A DNA stretch of 64,000 bases, from assembly GCA_014529385.2 (NCBI GenBank), contig CM043947.1, positions 101,047,811-101,111,810 on the forward strand. The letters run 5' to 3'. Positions 1-10,607 of the stretch are shown in pieces (the first letter of the stretch is position 1; each line of letters begins with the position of its first letter). The stretch comes from Adiantum capillus-veneris. Lineage: Eukaryota > Streptophyta > Polypodiopsida > Polypodiales > Pteridaceae. The translations under genes and the position numbers were made by a program. The notes under the pieces were generated by a model. The model was not told where the DNA came from, made no database searches, and was given only the letters and a program-made list of their open reading frames with translations.

Positions 1-14
1 CTCAACTCAGAGCT

Positions 15-1034
15 ATGCCGCCTACAAAAACAGCCAGAAATACTGCAACACCTATAACAAGAGGGTTGAGACAAGACCATGAGGCTTATCAATCATATCA
101 AGCCAAATCTCAAGGCAGGGCTCATGGATATTTGTCAAGTGATCATGTAGCTCACTGGAAGCCAAACCAATCAACTAAAATGCGGGAGTTTGAAAGAGCA
201 AAAGTGGAAATTGCTGGAGACTTAGAGGAGAAGCATCCTCTAATCAACAAACCCAACGTGAGGTTCATCAAAACCAATGAAGCCACGAGAGTTCTAACAG
301 ATTACACTTATGATGGCCTTTATAGGTTACCTATTGGGGATCAAAACAACTTCTATAGATGTTTAAATTCCATCATTGAAGAGTTGACAGACTACAAGAA
401 CCTCTATGCCTTCACATACACAGATGACCACGGAGTGCAAGTTCTAATGGTAGATAAGTATGGACGAGAGTACAAACTTATCAGCCCAAGTGAGTTAGAG
501 AGATACATATACAAGGGTACTCCGATTCCTACTTACTTTCAGCCAAAAATGATGCCAGAGCTCATATCAAAGGGGATTCCACCAGGATTTGCTCCAAGAC
601 GAGAAGAAGGAACCAGGGATGTCTTTGTGAGAGACCCCAGCACGCTAAGATACATGGTTGAACCAGAACCAATGAGACCATATCAATTGGCGTATGATGG
701 GTTAAGGGATCCATACGTACATGCATCCTTGTTCAAACAAGTGTTAAGAGCTGAACAAGTATGTTATTTTCACACACAGTATGAGGGATTTGGATTAACC
801 TTGGAAGGGATAGCATTGAATTGGTTCCAACCGTTGGACAAAAATGCCTTCTCAAACGTTGGACAACTGTTGCAAGAATTTGTTGTGGAGTTCTCTAAAA
901 GGGGAATCAAGCATAACACAGTGTCCCAAATCTATGCATTCAAGCAAAAAGAAGATGAGAGAGTGAAGGAAGCATCGCTATGCTTCAAACAATATATAGA
1001 GAGATGTCCGGAGCGCGAGTTACCGCCAGGATGA
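15..1034 (+). pseudogene. gag: Gypsy-1 gag, N-terminal and capsid part
   Basis: An ATG at 15 opens 339 codons ending in TGA. Gag forms the particle that packages retrotransposon RNA. Residues about 235-335 match the capsid-type segment of the Gypsy-3 gag (48054-48983): shared stretches are FGLTLE, KRGIKHNTVSQI/QKGIAHNTVSQI and FKQKEDERV/FKQKDGESV. Upstream, VDKYGREYKLISPSELER corresponds to VDRYGREYQRILPEEVER in Gypsy-3. A frameshift just after the stop separates it from the rest of gag. The 5' leader and LTR are outside the window, so whether this ATG is the true start cannot be confirmed. Confidence 0.8.
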
Positions 1035-1062
1035 AAGATTATCAATTCTCTTCATAGAGGGT

Positions 1063-1548
1063 TTGATAAATGAAACTCTCAAGAAATATTTGCACTTAAA
1101 AAGATGTACTTCCTTTGAACAAGTCACGAGAGAAGCGCTATACCTAGTTGACAATTGTAAAGCCTATGGCGAGGAAATTGGTGATACAAAGATCACTATG
1201 GATAATGCTCCTTTAGCATCTAGTGAAACCAACACAAGGCAATTGGTTATGTCTCAATTAATGACCAACCTAGACCTAGATGATCTAGTAGTGCAGGTAG
1301 CACAACGAATAAAATGGTGTGCCATTGAGCAAAAATGGACCAATCATGAGATGAGTGAGTGCTACTATAATCAAACCTACACGAGGGGGACACTATTTGG
1401 ACATCAAATAGAAAAACAAATGCCTTTACCAAATCATCCATTATTTCAAAATAGGGTTGTATCAAGGGCTTTACAAAGAGCTAAGGTATCACAACCTAGG
1501 CTAGGACAAGAACCTACGAGAAAACTCTATTCATTGAGGACACTTTGA
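1063..1548 (+). pseudogene. gag: Gypsy-1 gag, C-terminal part with W-C/H/C box
   Basis: Continues gag in a different frame from the preceding ORF. Its first residues (GLINETLKKYLHLKR) and EALYLVDNC match the end of the capsid segment in Gypsy-3 (GLRNADLQKDLHVKR, EALYLVDNC). Near residue 85 is KWCAIEQKWTNHEMSECYY, a Cys-x8-His-x4-Cys box that recurs in Gypsy-3 and Gypsy-4. A TGA at 1546-1548 and a frame change end it. It is a broken part of one gag gene, not a separate protein. Confidence 0.78.
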
Positions 1549-2894
1549 TGTTCATAGCCAATCAAGAGCGTAGACCAGAGACCGTTCTGGCTAAGCAAGA
1601 ACAACCATCAAATGCACCACCAGTGACTCAACAAGATGGACCATGCTACAAGTGTGGAGGTAACCATTGGGCCAAGAATTGTTCTCGTGTAGAGATAATT
1701 GGATATTGTTCGGAGTGTGCCATTACACACATTGTTCCAAATTGTCCAAAACACCCAAACAAACAGGGGAAAACAACAATGAATGTTGTGGGAGTGTTAC
1801 CTTCTCCAAGTGGATCCGAGGCAGAACCCAAAATTCCTGTGAAGGTAGTGACGAGAGCCCAAGCAAAAGAAAATGCTGAGGACCAAGCTAATGAGGAGAA
1901 AGATCAACAACCCAAACAAGGGGAGACAACTAGTGTGTCAGTAAGGACTGGGAGAAAATCCTGGAAAGCCAAAAGAGACAGAGTTAAAGCAAAAACAATT
2001 ACAAAACAAACTGCACTACAAACAGAATTACAAGAGACAAAGGAGCAGTTAAAACAAGAACTGGAAAACAAAACGATGGTGAGCGATAAGAAACCAAGGA
2101 AGGCGTCTTCTGGAGGATCTGTATTGGTAGACAAAGTCCTAGAGCCATTAGATGCTGCACTGGAAGCATATGAGGCTAGATTGAAACCCAACCAAACCCT
2201 AGAGCAACGAGGGATGAAATATCCTCATGTTGAGGTAGAGACTAAGAGGTTGAAAATGTGTAAGGAATTGGTCAAAATTGCACAGGCAATGATGGAGCCT
2301 GAAGCACCAATTCCACCTCCAGAAACAAAACCAAAAAGTGTTGGATTTGAAATGCCTAAGGCAAAGGTTGTTGAAACATTAACTCAAAGAAACATTGAGC
2401 TAGAATCACAAAGGGATATCCAAGCAAAGAGTGCAACACAAGAAACCAACAACCTAGAAATTCAACTAGATGATCAAGTAGTGGCCAACACCACTAATGA
2501 TGCAAGGTCAAAATCACAATTTATGGCACCTATCCCAGAGATAGATGAGCCATGGCCAAATGAATTGTGGGAAGCAATTAGAAGTGCAAAAGATGGAAGT
2601 GCGACTTTCCAATCTGCACCCATAATTGAGGTCAATACAGGGAATGAAGTCTATCAGGGAGACATTCAATCTCTAAACGGAGATGCAGGGACGGAAGTTT
2701 CAATTGAAAGCAAACCAGAGTCCTTGAAGACCTTACCCTCATACATAGGAGAACATGAGGCAGACTCAGAGACTAGAGTGGTGCCATCTCAGAGGAAACC
2801 CATATCCAAGACGATGGATACAAAGAGTATGCAAGAGTTGATGTCAGCTCCAATACAGTGCACCATTACTCTATCTGAACTGCTTAAGATTTAG
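1545..2894 (+). pseudogene. gag: Gypsy-1 nucleocapsid with two zinc knuckles plus charged spacer
   Basis: 449 codons. Two adjacent knuckles are visible: Cys-YK-Cys-GGN-His-WAKN-Cys at 1644-1682 and Cys-SE-Cys-AIT-His-IVPN-Cys at 1707-1745. Both are CX2CX3HX4C, one residue shorter than the usual CX2CX4HX4C retroviral knuckle. A long Lys/Glu/Gln-rich segment follows, with GGSVLVDKVLEPLDAALEAYEA, matching GGSILVDKIFEPINSTLEAYQA in Gypsy-4, and then TPIQC-like residues before the protease. It ends at TAG 2892-2894 with a frame change. Expected role: RNA binding plus the spacer between gag and protease. Confidence 0.75.
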
Positions 2895-2925
2895 ACCACA
2901 TGTATGGGATGAAGTAGGCAACAAT

Positions 2926-3356
2926 TTGGGGAAGATGGGATTAAAGATACCTCTTCAAGATCTACCCTCAAATGAACAATCAAACAAAACTCAACAAGAA
3001 AGTGCAGACGCTAAACCTGTGCCAATAAACAAGGTGGGGGAATATTGTGAAGGAGAAGAAGGAAACACCACCTTACCTGTGGAATACAAAGGAGTTAAAA
3101 CATTGGCTGTACTTGATAGTGGGGATGGAGTAGCCATAGCCACAAAAAACGTTTGGGAAAAATGGGTAGACCAGTGCTTAGGAAAACTAGAATGAAGCTG
3201 CAACTTGCAGATGGATACATAGAAAAAGCTATGGGTATCCTAGAGCAAATTATTGTGACTTCTTGTGGAATTGAATATGAACATACATTTGCAATAGTAG
3301 ATTTTGGAAAAGGGAACAATTTTGATATCATTTTAGGAAGACCTTTCATGCGTTAA
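2926..3356 (+). pseudogene. pro: Gypsy-1 protease 1 (retropepsin), frameshifted
   Basis: Two overlapping frames (2926-3195 and 3153-3356) together cover one retropepsin. The active-site stretch reads TLAVLDSGDGVAIATK, where Gypsy-4 has TMAILDSGAGIAIATK, so the DSGA motif is DSGD here. The flap-to-end part contains MKLQLADGYIEKA and the C-terminal IILGRPFMR. The catalytic Asp is retained, but the frame break near 3160 and a TAA at 3354-3356 right after PFMR would prevent a full protein. Role in the family: cleavage of the polyprotein. Confidence 0.8.
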
Positions 3357-3362
3357 CTTAAG

Positions 3363-3734
3363 ATGGTTCAAGATTGGGGCTATGACTATATCTACTTGAG
3401 ACATAAAAAGATCACCACAAAAATAAGCATAAAAGACCATAGCTATAGAGATGTGAATAGAACTCCGTTAGAAGAAATTGACTCTTCTATAGTCAATGGG
3501 AAAGAGATACCTGCGTGGCTACAAACCAAACAAGAACTTTGGATGTGTGGTGCTTCGAAGTGTGGAAGCTCAGTGAAGGAGGATTGCATCCTAGAAAGAT
3601 CAATGGACAATGAAGCTTACATACCGGAACCCTTTCCAGAGGAGTTATTTGAGCCATTTGGATGGACTCAAATATTGGCAACCTTGGATGTGTGTGTGAA
3701 TGAGCTAACTCCAACCAAATTTTGTGATGAGTAA
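3363..3734 (+). pseudogene. Gypsy-1 conserved protease-RT linker, unknown function
   Basis: 123 codons in the same frame as the end of protease 1, bounded by in-frame TAA codons at 3354 and 3732. It is not a domain I recognise. It aligns well with Gypsy-4 55140-55600: WMCGASK, EAYIPEPF/EAYVPEPF, LFEPFGWTQILAT/LFEPFEWTQILAT and DVCVN are shared. In Gypsy-4 this block sits between protease and RT. In Gypsy-1 it is followed by the second protease-like domain, which locates where the RT-IN block is missing. Confidence 0.65.
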
Positions 3735-3767
3735 GGGTATGATTTAACTCCCGTATTTACGATAAAG

Positions 3768-4346
3768 GTGTTGAAGGAAGCTAACGAGATTTGTGAGTGT
3801 GAAGGCAAAAAAGGTGAAACAGATAGCTACGTCATGGAGCATGATGCCAAAGTGCACATGAAGAAAGCAGAGCAACAACGAGAATATGTCATCATTGACA
3901 TACCTGAAGAATCGCCAAAAGCTATTTCAAAGAAGCCGGCTCTAGAAAAAGTGCAAATGAAAGTAGATGAAGGAGAAAAGCTTCCAAGTTCAACGACAAA
4001 TCTTCAACAAACGCAAGATCAAAAGAAGAACAGGGACAAGGAAGAAGATGGACTATCTCCTACGATGATCAAATTCAATTTATGCGGACAAACAGGGCTC
4101 AAGGTTACATGTTCGGCGGCAATAGATCCAGAAGCAACAAAGAATCTAATGACTTATGGAACATGGATCATGATGGGAAAGCCACCAATCAATGAGCTAG
4201 AAGAAACAGTTTACACAAGTTCAAAAATGCCGATTCCTAGCTTTGGAGTGGCAGAAGATGTACTCAAATTGAGTACCGGGGAGTATAAAGATACTTTCCA
4301 CATAATCAACTCCCATCATATCAAAGAGAGCCTGGTCCTGACATAA
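3768..4346 (+). pseudogene. Gypsy-1 second retropepsin-like domain, active site degenerate
   Basis: 192 codons in frame with the linker. After a Lys/Glu-rich lead, IKFNLCGQTGLKVTCSAAID, then PEATKNLMTYGTW, follows the outline of the retropepsin downstream of integrase in Gypsy-3 (ALLDSGAQANLISYGLY). The D-S-G-A signature is D-P-E-A here, so no proteolytic activity is expected. It ends with TAA at 4344-4346. The next in-frame block is the W-x-P-K repeat ORF, the same order as in Gypsy-3. The call rests on pattern and context, not a profile search. Confidence 0.5.
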
Positions 4347-4580
4347 AGTTGGAGGAACATCTTCTTTCGACAACAATCAAAAGCTTCAACAACAACAACA
4401 ACGGTAAGACTCCATGAAGCTTCTCAAATCCATGCAGAGAAGAAATCGCCAACCATCGTGGAAAAAGGTAAAGCAAAGGTAAACATTGAAGTATATCAAC
4501 CTCGCTAGACGACTTTACCTTCAACGAGCTTCCATCAAATTTCCCACGAAGCCTCTACATCAAGAGCCACACCATCAACA

Positions 4581-5660
4581 ATGCAATGGAAACCAAAGCA
4601 AAAAGTCTATCAACCAAAGTTTCCATCACAAAAAAGCATCCAGAAGAAGCCGAAGAATGTCAACCAAGTGTTGGTATCCAAAGAGCACATCCAAGTCAAA
4701 GACCCAGTTTGGATACATGAAACATGGGTTCAACCACAACAACAAAAGGTGACAGGGTGGATAGCATCAAATGAGTCAATCACTGCTCAAGGCTACTTCC
4801 AAGGAAACACTAATGTTTGGGCCAAAAAGCCTAAAGTAATAGCCTCGAACTACCCACCTCAACCAACGAGTTCTACAAGGAACAAGACGTGCTATCAACG
4901 GAATACAAAATACTCAGGGAAGCGAAAGAACACCAACAAAAGGCAAACAAAAAGACCTTCCAAGCGGGCAACACGAAAAGTTTGGGTACCGGAATCAAAC
5001 TTCAACAAAGATACCCAGCACAAAGAGGTGAATCAACGGGTGATTCCAGTGAAGGTACTCGAAGCACAAGGATTCTATGAGGGTAACACCCAAATATGGT
5101 TACCCAAAGTAGTTGCCCAACCTAGAGCCACTAAGACCAACCAAGTAGCAAATGACCCCACACAAAGACAATCAACAACAATAAAAAGCCAACAGAAGCC
5201 AATTACAACCAAGGCTGCTGCAATCTACAGATGGATACCTTGTCATCAATTACAAAAGCAATGCTTTTACAACGGAAATCATCACGTTTGGATACCAAAG
5301 CCTAGTGTCCATCAAATTATAGAAGAAGATAAATTGCCAAAGACGGTCACACAAGGACCAAAAACAAGATGGGTTCCAAAATTGCTAGTGGAAACTCAAT
5401 CACAGAGAACCCACACATCTCGACAATCGCTTCTCATGGAAATTAATGCAAAGGCTACATCAAGCCCTATCAGAGCTGAAGGACTTGTTTTACAAAGAAG
5501 TATCAACATACAACAAGCAAGTCAAGAGGAGCCAAAATATGCCAACCTACTCGACAAAATGGTGGCATCCAAAGACCAACACAATGATAGAGGCCTTAAT
5601 CTCAAGAACTTATGGCATTGGGTTTCAGGCCATGAACAGGTAAGTCCAAGTCGCCATTAA
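4581..5660 (+). pseudogene. Gypsy-1 tandem W-x-P-K / FYxGN repeat protein
   Basis: 359 codons, basic and Gln/Asn/Lys-rich, in frame with the preceding protease-like domain through a TAG at 4506-4508. Three copies of a 12-residue module are visible: AQGYFQGNTNVW (4785-4820), AQGFYEGNTQIW (5064-5099) and KQCFYNGNHHVW (5256-5291). Each is followed or flanked by W-[IVL]-P-K strings such as RKVWVPE, QIWLPK, HHVWIPK and TRWVPK. No transmembrane segment or known domain is evident. Gypsy-3 carries a shorter equivalent at the same relative position. It could be a basic nucleic-acid-binding or nuclear-localising accessory protein, but that is a guess. Confidence 0.55.
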
Positions 5661-6860
5661 AAATACATGGCATAAAAGTCAAGAGTCGAGCAGCTGAGCC
5701 ACTAAATGAGCAAGGCATTAGTCCCAAAGCTTCAAGTAATATTCTCTGTGGTCTAAGAGTCTTAGCTATTCTAGGTACTGCTCAAGGTGGAGGAGTTGAG
5801 CATATTTATGTTGTGTCTCTCATGCTGGTATAGGTGAGCATAAGAGTCCAAGTCTATGTATTTTAAGTTTGGTAAAGTGAAGAAGAGAGCCCAAAAGACA
5901 CTCATGCACTATGCATAGTGAGGAATGAGTGGAGAAGCTTCTACATCGAAAACCCTTCTTGGAAATGTGCAAGCTATTGAAACGTCCTTTGATGTCACAT
6001 GTGCTACATTTGTTCCTTGAAGCACCCAACAATTCATTTTTCACACCGCATGATTTTCTTGAAAGAACTCTTGTGTGCATATAGAGTGTCCCATAATTGG
6101 CACTTACATTAGTCACTCTTCCTTTGTTTCTCCCAAGCACTCACCTTGCATGACAGGTACTTCCAGTCCAAATGCTCAACTCCAATAAGAGCGTATACCA
6201 AAGGCACTTTTTTCCCACCGGGTTTTTTCCCCTTGGTCATCCAGGTTTTAAGACCCTAATATAGACCCCATCATCAACTTCTTGTATATATTCCTTCTAC
6301 ACCAACAATAAGGAAAGGGCTACCCAAATCAATCAACAACAACTTGGAGTAAAAGCAGCAGGTCTCCATATGCTTATCAAGAGCATCTTTTATCTTCAAG
6401 GGTGACAACAAAGCTCCATCCAACAATAGACTACAACATCAAGCAATGAGAAATTTAGCAAGCGAGCTATCCACAACAATAAAAAATAGCTCACACAGTG
6501 CTTCAACATTGGTGACCTATTGCAAACAACTCAAATTGCAGTGGACCTTGAAAGAATATCCATCATAAAGTCCACGCCACAAGGAAAATCAGTTCTACAT
6601 GATCAAACACTTGAACATCCATCTTTACGACAGCTAAGATTGACAACCAAGAGGCGAATGCACAACAAGAAGAAACGTTGCCTCGATAATCAAAGCTCAA
6701 ATCATGTATCAACAACATGACAGCTATGCATCACTCAAGGAAGGGGGGAGCGTCATCAACGACAACAGGCTTCCCAAGATGAAGACCAACCTTGAAGACA
6801 AAGCTGAAGACAACTCTATGACAAGACTGCACAAGGTTGTGTCAATGGACGACACGAGCT
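5661..6860 (+). other. Gypsy-1 3' non-coding tail
   Basis: No protein I can support. Two items stand out. 6194-6246 resembles part of the Copia-4 LTR (57111-57158): both read ggcacttttttccc/ggggcacttttctccc, then the C-G/T-GGGTTTTT run and catcc. A purine run at 6737-6750 (AAGGAAGGGGGGAG) nearly duplicates the terminal polypurine tract 123 bp further on. Confidence 0.5.
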
Positions 6861-6873
6861 AGGAAGGGGGGAG
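6861..6873 (+). promoter_or_regulatory. Gypsy-1 polypurine tract (plus-strand primer site)
   Basis: AGGAAGGGGGGAG directly precedes TGTTTGGAGG, the expected TG start of a 3' LTR. It resembles the Gypsy-3 tract (AAGGAGGGGGGGAG). Known role: the RNase-H-resistant primer for plus-strand DNA. Confidence 0.8.
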
Positions 6874-7388
6874 TGTTTGGAGGTGATAACAACATACAAG
6901 TGCCCACCTAGCCAAGGTGCCCATTGGGACAGTCGACCAAAGTTTTGATGTGGTCACATTATTTTTCCGATGTTTAATACATCAAACCCTGTAAAAGTCT
7001 AATGACAATCGCCTATGTCAAGTCTGAGTCAAAGATGTAATTTTTCCAATGATGTATGTAAAGGTCCATGAGAAGTTGGCCGCCGGCCACTTTAGAAAGC
7101 CCTAGGTATATAATACGCTAAGGTTAGTGGGAAAGGGAGATCATTTTTTGTGAAGATAAGGGACTACTGTGTTACGTACAGAGAGCTACCTCTTTGCTCC
7201 AACTTGTAATCATCGCTTCTGTGGCTACGGTAGTCCAGATTCAGTTTTGTTTCTTGCATTGTGTTCCTCTTACTCTGCTCTTTCATTCAAGTGTAAGCAT
7301 TCAAGATTCGATGAAGGTTTCAAACGCGTCCGTTTAGGGCTTAAATCGCTGTTTTGAGTGTTTATATGCGTATTTTATGTTGTTTTGT
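6874..7388 (+). repeat. Gypsy-1 3' LTR, first part
   Basis: Starts TGTTTGGAGG right after the polypurine tract. A TATA-box-like TATATAA lies at 7107-7113. The LTR is interrupted at TTTTG (7384-7388) by Copia-1 and resumes at 12892. The 5' LTR lies outside the window, so the LTR end cannot be fixed; GATTGACA near 13210 is one possible end. Confidence 0.7.
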
Positions 7389-7584
7389 GAAGTAGTATGA
7401 GTGGAAGTGCAACGCGAGAGAGAGAGTGAGTGCGAGAAGAAGAGCACGACGATATGGTGAACTCACTCTACTGTAATGTGTAGAGCATAGTGAGTTCTTA
7501 TTAGGTTTTTACAAAGAATATGTGTACATACCTGGCGGCCCGCCCACTTACCTGGGCGACCACATTGGGCTTTATACCCCAACA
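7389..7584 (-). repeat. Copia-1 3' LTR
   Basis: 196 bp. On the plus strand it runs TGAAGTAGTA...CCCCAACA, so on the element strand it starts TGTTGGGG and ends TTCA. The adjacent 7585-7596 (ACCTCCCACTTA) is the polypurine tract TAAGTGGGAGGT on the minus strand. The LTR is very short for an autonomous element. Confidence 0.93.
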
Positions 7585-7673
7585 ACCTCCCACTTAAAGT
7601 CCAATGTGGTACTTTAAGTGTGAGAGAAGCTACTATACAAGCTAATATACAAGAGATGTAGAGAAGTGATGTA

Positions 7674-9104
7674 CTACCCTACACCTAACTGCTTGCGAAA
7701 ATGCGCAAAGCTCTCTGAGGGAAGTCCTTTTGTAAGTAGATCAACAGGATTTTCTGTGGTGTGAACTTTGACAAGCTGAAGTTGCTTATCCTCGAGCATT
7801 TCCCTGATGAAATGATACTTCACATCCACATGCTTTGTCTTTGAGTGATAAACTGGATTGCGAGCCAATTGTATAGCACTTTGGCTATCACAATATAACA
7901 CAGGCATCTCTTCTTTGATTCCCAAATCTGTTACTAGTCGATTAAGCCAAATTGATTCTTTGCATGCCTTTGATGATGCAACATATTCAGCCTCTGTAGT
8001 AGACTGAGTAACACAATCTTGTAATCTAGAACGCCATGATACTGCTCCACCAGCCAATGTAAAGACATACCCTGACGTAGACCTTCGGTTGTCTAAGTCA
8101 CCTGCATAATCTGAGTCTGTAAAACCCTTTACACTTAGCTCCTGACTCCCATAGCATATACGCATACTCTTTGTAGCTTTCAGGTATCTCAATATTCCCT
8201 TCACTGCCTCCCAATGTTTCTTGCCTGGGTTTGACATGTATCGACTTACTACTCCCACTGCAAATGCAATGTCTGGGCGAGTAGCAATCATTGCATACAT
8301 CAAACTACCCACTGCAGACGCATATGGAATCTTATCCATTTCCGCCTGTTCTTCCTCAGACACAGGACAATCTTGTTTGCTAAGTTTCACATATGGTGGC
8401 AATGGAACACTCAGTGCCTTTCCCTTCTCCATATTGAAACGTTGCAAAACCTTGTCAATATACTCTGTTTGAGATAACCAAATCAACTTCTTTGATCTGT
8501 CTCTCTCAATGCGCATACCAAGTATATGACTTGCCTCACCCATGTCTTTCATGTCAAACGATTTTGCCATCTTTGACTTCAAAGCTGAAATTTCTTCCAA
8601 GTGCTTGCCAGCAATCAACATGTCATCCACATACAAAATAAGGATCAGCCAACTACCATCCTTAGCCTTCTTTGTATATAGACAGTGATCAAACTCACTA
8701 CGTTTGTAGCCTTGAGAAAGCATAAACTTGTGGAATTTATGGTACCATGCCCTCGGTGATTGTTTTAAGCCATAAAGACTCTTTAACAACTGGCATACCC
8801 AATCTTCCTTGCCTTTCTCAACAAACCCTTCTGGCTGCTGCATGTAAATTTCCACATCTAAATCACCATGCAAGAACGCTGTCTTGACATCCATTTGGTG
8901 CAACACCAAATCTAATATGGCAACCAATGCAAGAAAGCATCTCAATGTAGTCATCTTGACCACCGGAGAGAAGACTTCATCAAAGTCAATGCCTTGTTCT
9001 TGCTTAAAGCCCTTGGCAACAAGCCTTGCTTTGTACTTTGGCTGACTATCATGAGCAGTGATCTTATACCTGTAAACCCATGTACAAGGTAGAGCCTTTT
9101 TGCC
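7674..9104 (-). pseudogene. pol: Copia-1 reverse transcriptase and RNase H
   Basis: Open from just after TAG 9105-9107 to the natural end at 7674. RT signatures in order: MDVKTAFLHGDL, YGLKQSPRAWY and the catalytic LYVDDMLIAG. RNase H signatures: FTDSDYAGD, STTEAEYVA, YCDSQSAIQLA and KHVDVKYHFIRE. All expected catalytic acids are visible. Only this C-terminal half is uninterrupted; the stop upstream separates it from integrase. Role: copies element RNA into DNA and removes the RNA strand. Confidence 0.93.
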
Positions 9105-10607
9105 CTATGGTAATTTAACTAGCTTCCATGTCTTGTTTTTATGTAGAGCTGTCATCTCTGACTGCATGGCCAATTGCCATTTCCCGGAGTCCTTCATTTG
9201 CACTGCTTCCTTGTAACATGAAGGCTCATTGCAATCAGTCAACATGACATAGTTCATAGATGGAACAAACCTATCAGGAGGTCGCGTGACACGTCCAGAT
9301 CTACGCACAATAGGTGGCTCAGGCTCAGCCACAACCTGTGGTTCCACTCTATCCTGTCCTTGCTCCTCTTGAGCCCTGACATTTTGTCTTGCACGTGCAG
9401 GTCCATCTTCTTGGAAGACAACTCTTCTAATCTCCTCAACCCTCTCTGGTTTAGAATGATATTTGGATTCATTAAAGTGAACATCATTGCTGCGGACGAC
9501 CTTTCTGGATTCGGGATCCCAAAGTCTGTACCCCATCTCACCAGAATTACCATAGCCTAGAAAGATGCACTTTCTACTCTTTGGCTCAAGTTTGTTCCTA
9601 AATTCCTTTGGAACGTGAGTATATGCCTCACAGCCAAAGACTCTGAGATGCTTGTATGAGGGCATTTTGCCTGACCATACCATCTCTGGCACTGAATCCT
9701 TTTGCAAAACCTTGCTAGGAGATCTATTGACAAGATGAACAGCTGTTGATACAGCTTCAGCCCAAAACCCATTTGGCAGTTGTGCATTAGACAACATACT
9801 TCTGACCTTCTCTTGTATGGTCATATTCATCCTCTCAGCAACACCATTTTGAGGAGGATTGTAAGGAGCAGTAAGTTCACATTTTATACCTTTTGACTCA
9901 CAAAAGTCGTGAAAGGCCTTTGAAACATACTCTCCACCATTGTCAGTGCGTAAGCATTTAAGCTTCTTGCCACTCTGATTGTCCACAAGTGTCACAAACG
10001 TTTTGAAAACACTAAACACTTCATCCTTGTGCTTGAGAAAGTAAACCCATACTTTCCTCGAGTAATCATCTATAAATGTCATAAAGTAAGAAGCTCCCCC
10101 TAGAGATAGGTTAGGCATAGGTCCACACAAATCACTATGAACAAGTGCCAACTGTGTATCTCTTCTATTGCTTCTATGCTTATGTGGCTGCTGTGTTTGC
10201 TTACCATACAGACAATGTTCACAGAATTCAAAATCATTAAATGAAAAGCCAGGCAAATAACCAGAACGAGACAAGATTTCCATTCCCTTCTTGGACATAT
10301 GTCCTAACCGGCTATGCCACAAAGAAACGTTCGGCTGCTCGGTTACATTGATTACATTTTTAGAGACATTTGATACATAAATCATGTAAATTCCTCCAGA
10401 CTTTACTCCATGTGCTACTGTCATAGAACCCTTGGATATCTTCCACATGTTCTGTCCAAAAGTGGTGACGTAGCCAGCATCATCAAGTAAACCTGTGCTG
10501 ATCAAGCTCTTTGTAATTGCGGGAACATGTCTCACATTCTTTAGCGTGAAAGAAGAGCCATTCTGAAACTTCAATTGAACATCTCCAACACCTAAGATCT
10601 CACATGT
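9105..10607 (-). pseudogene. pol: Copia-1 integrase
   Basis: Same frame as the RT region, bounded by TAG at 10608-10610 and TAG at 9105-9107 (just after WKLVKLP). The GAG-pre-integrase zinc site is visible (WHSRLGHMS... with CEHCLYGKQ). The catalytic triad is HSDLCGPM, LRTDNGGEY and NPPQNGVAERMN. The C-terminal FLGYG and VPKEFR segments are typical of copia integrase. Role: insertion of the DNA copy. Both flanking stops are single-codon nonsense changes in one open frame. Confidence 0.92.

Larger units (their letters stand above)
1..7388 (+). mobile_element. Gypsy-1: LTR retrotransposon lacking RT/RH/IN, left end outside window
   Basis: Seen in order on the plus strand: gag, two zinc knuckles, a retropepsin, a conserved linker, a second retropepsin-like domain, a W-x-P-K repeat ORF, two purine tracts and the start of a 3' LTR. 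No RT, RNase H or integrase motif appears between the linker and the LTR. The proteins match those of Gypsy-3 and Gypsy-4 in this window, so this looks like a family member that lost the RT-IN block and would depend on others to move. Many stops and frameshifts show it is decayed. The 3' LTR continues after the Copia-1 insertion at 7389-12886. Confidence 0.85.
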
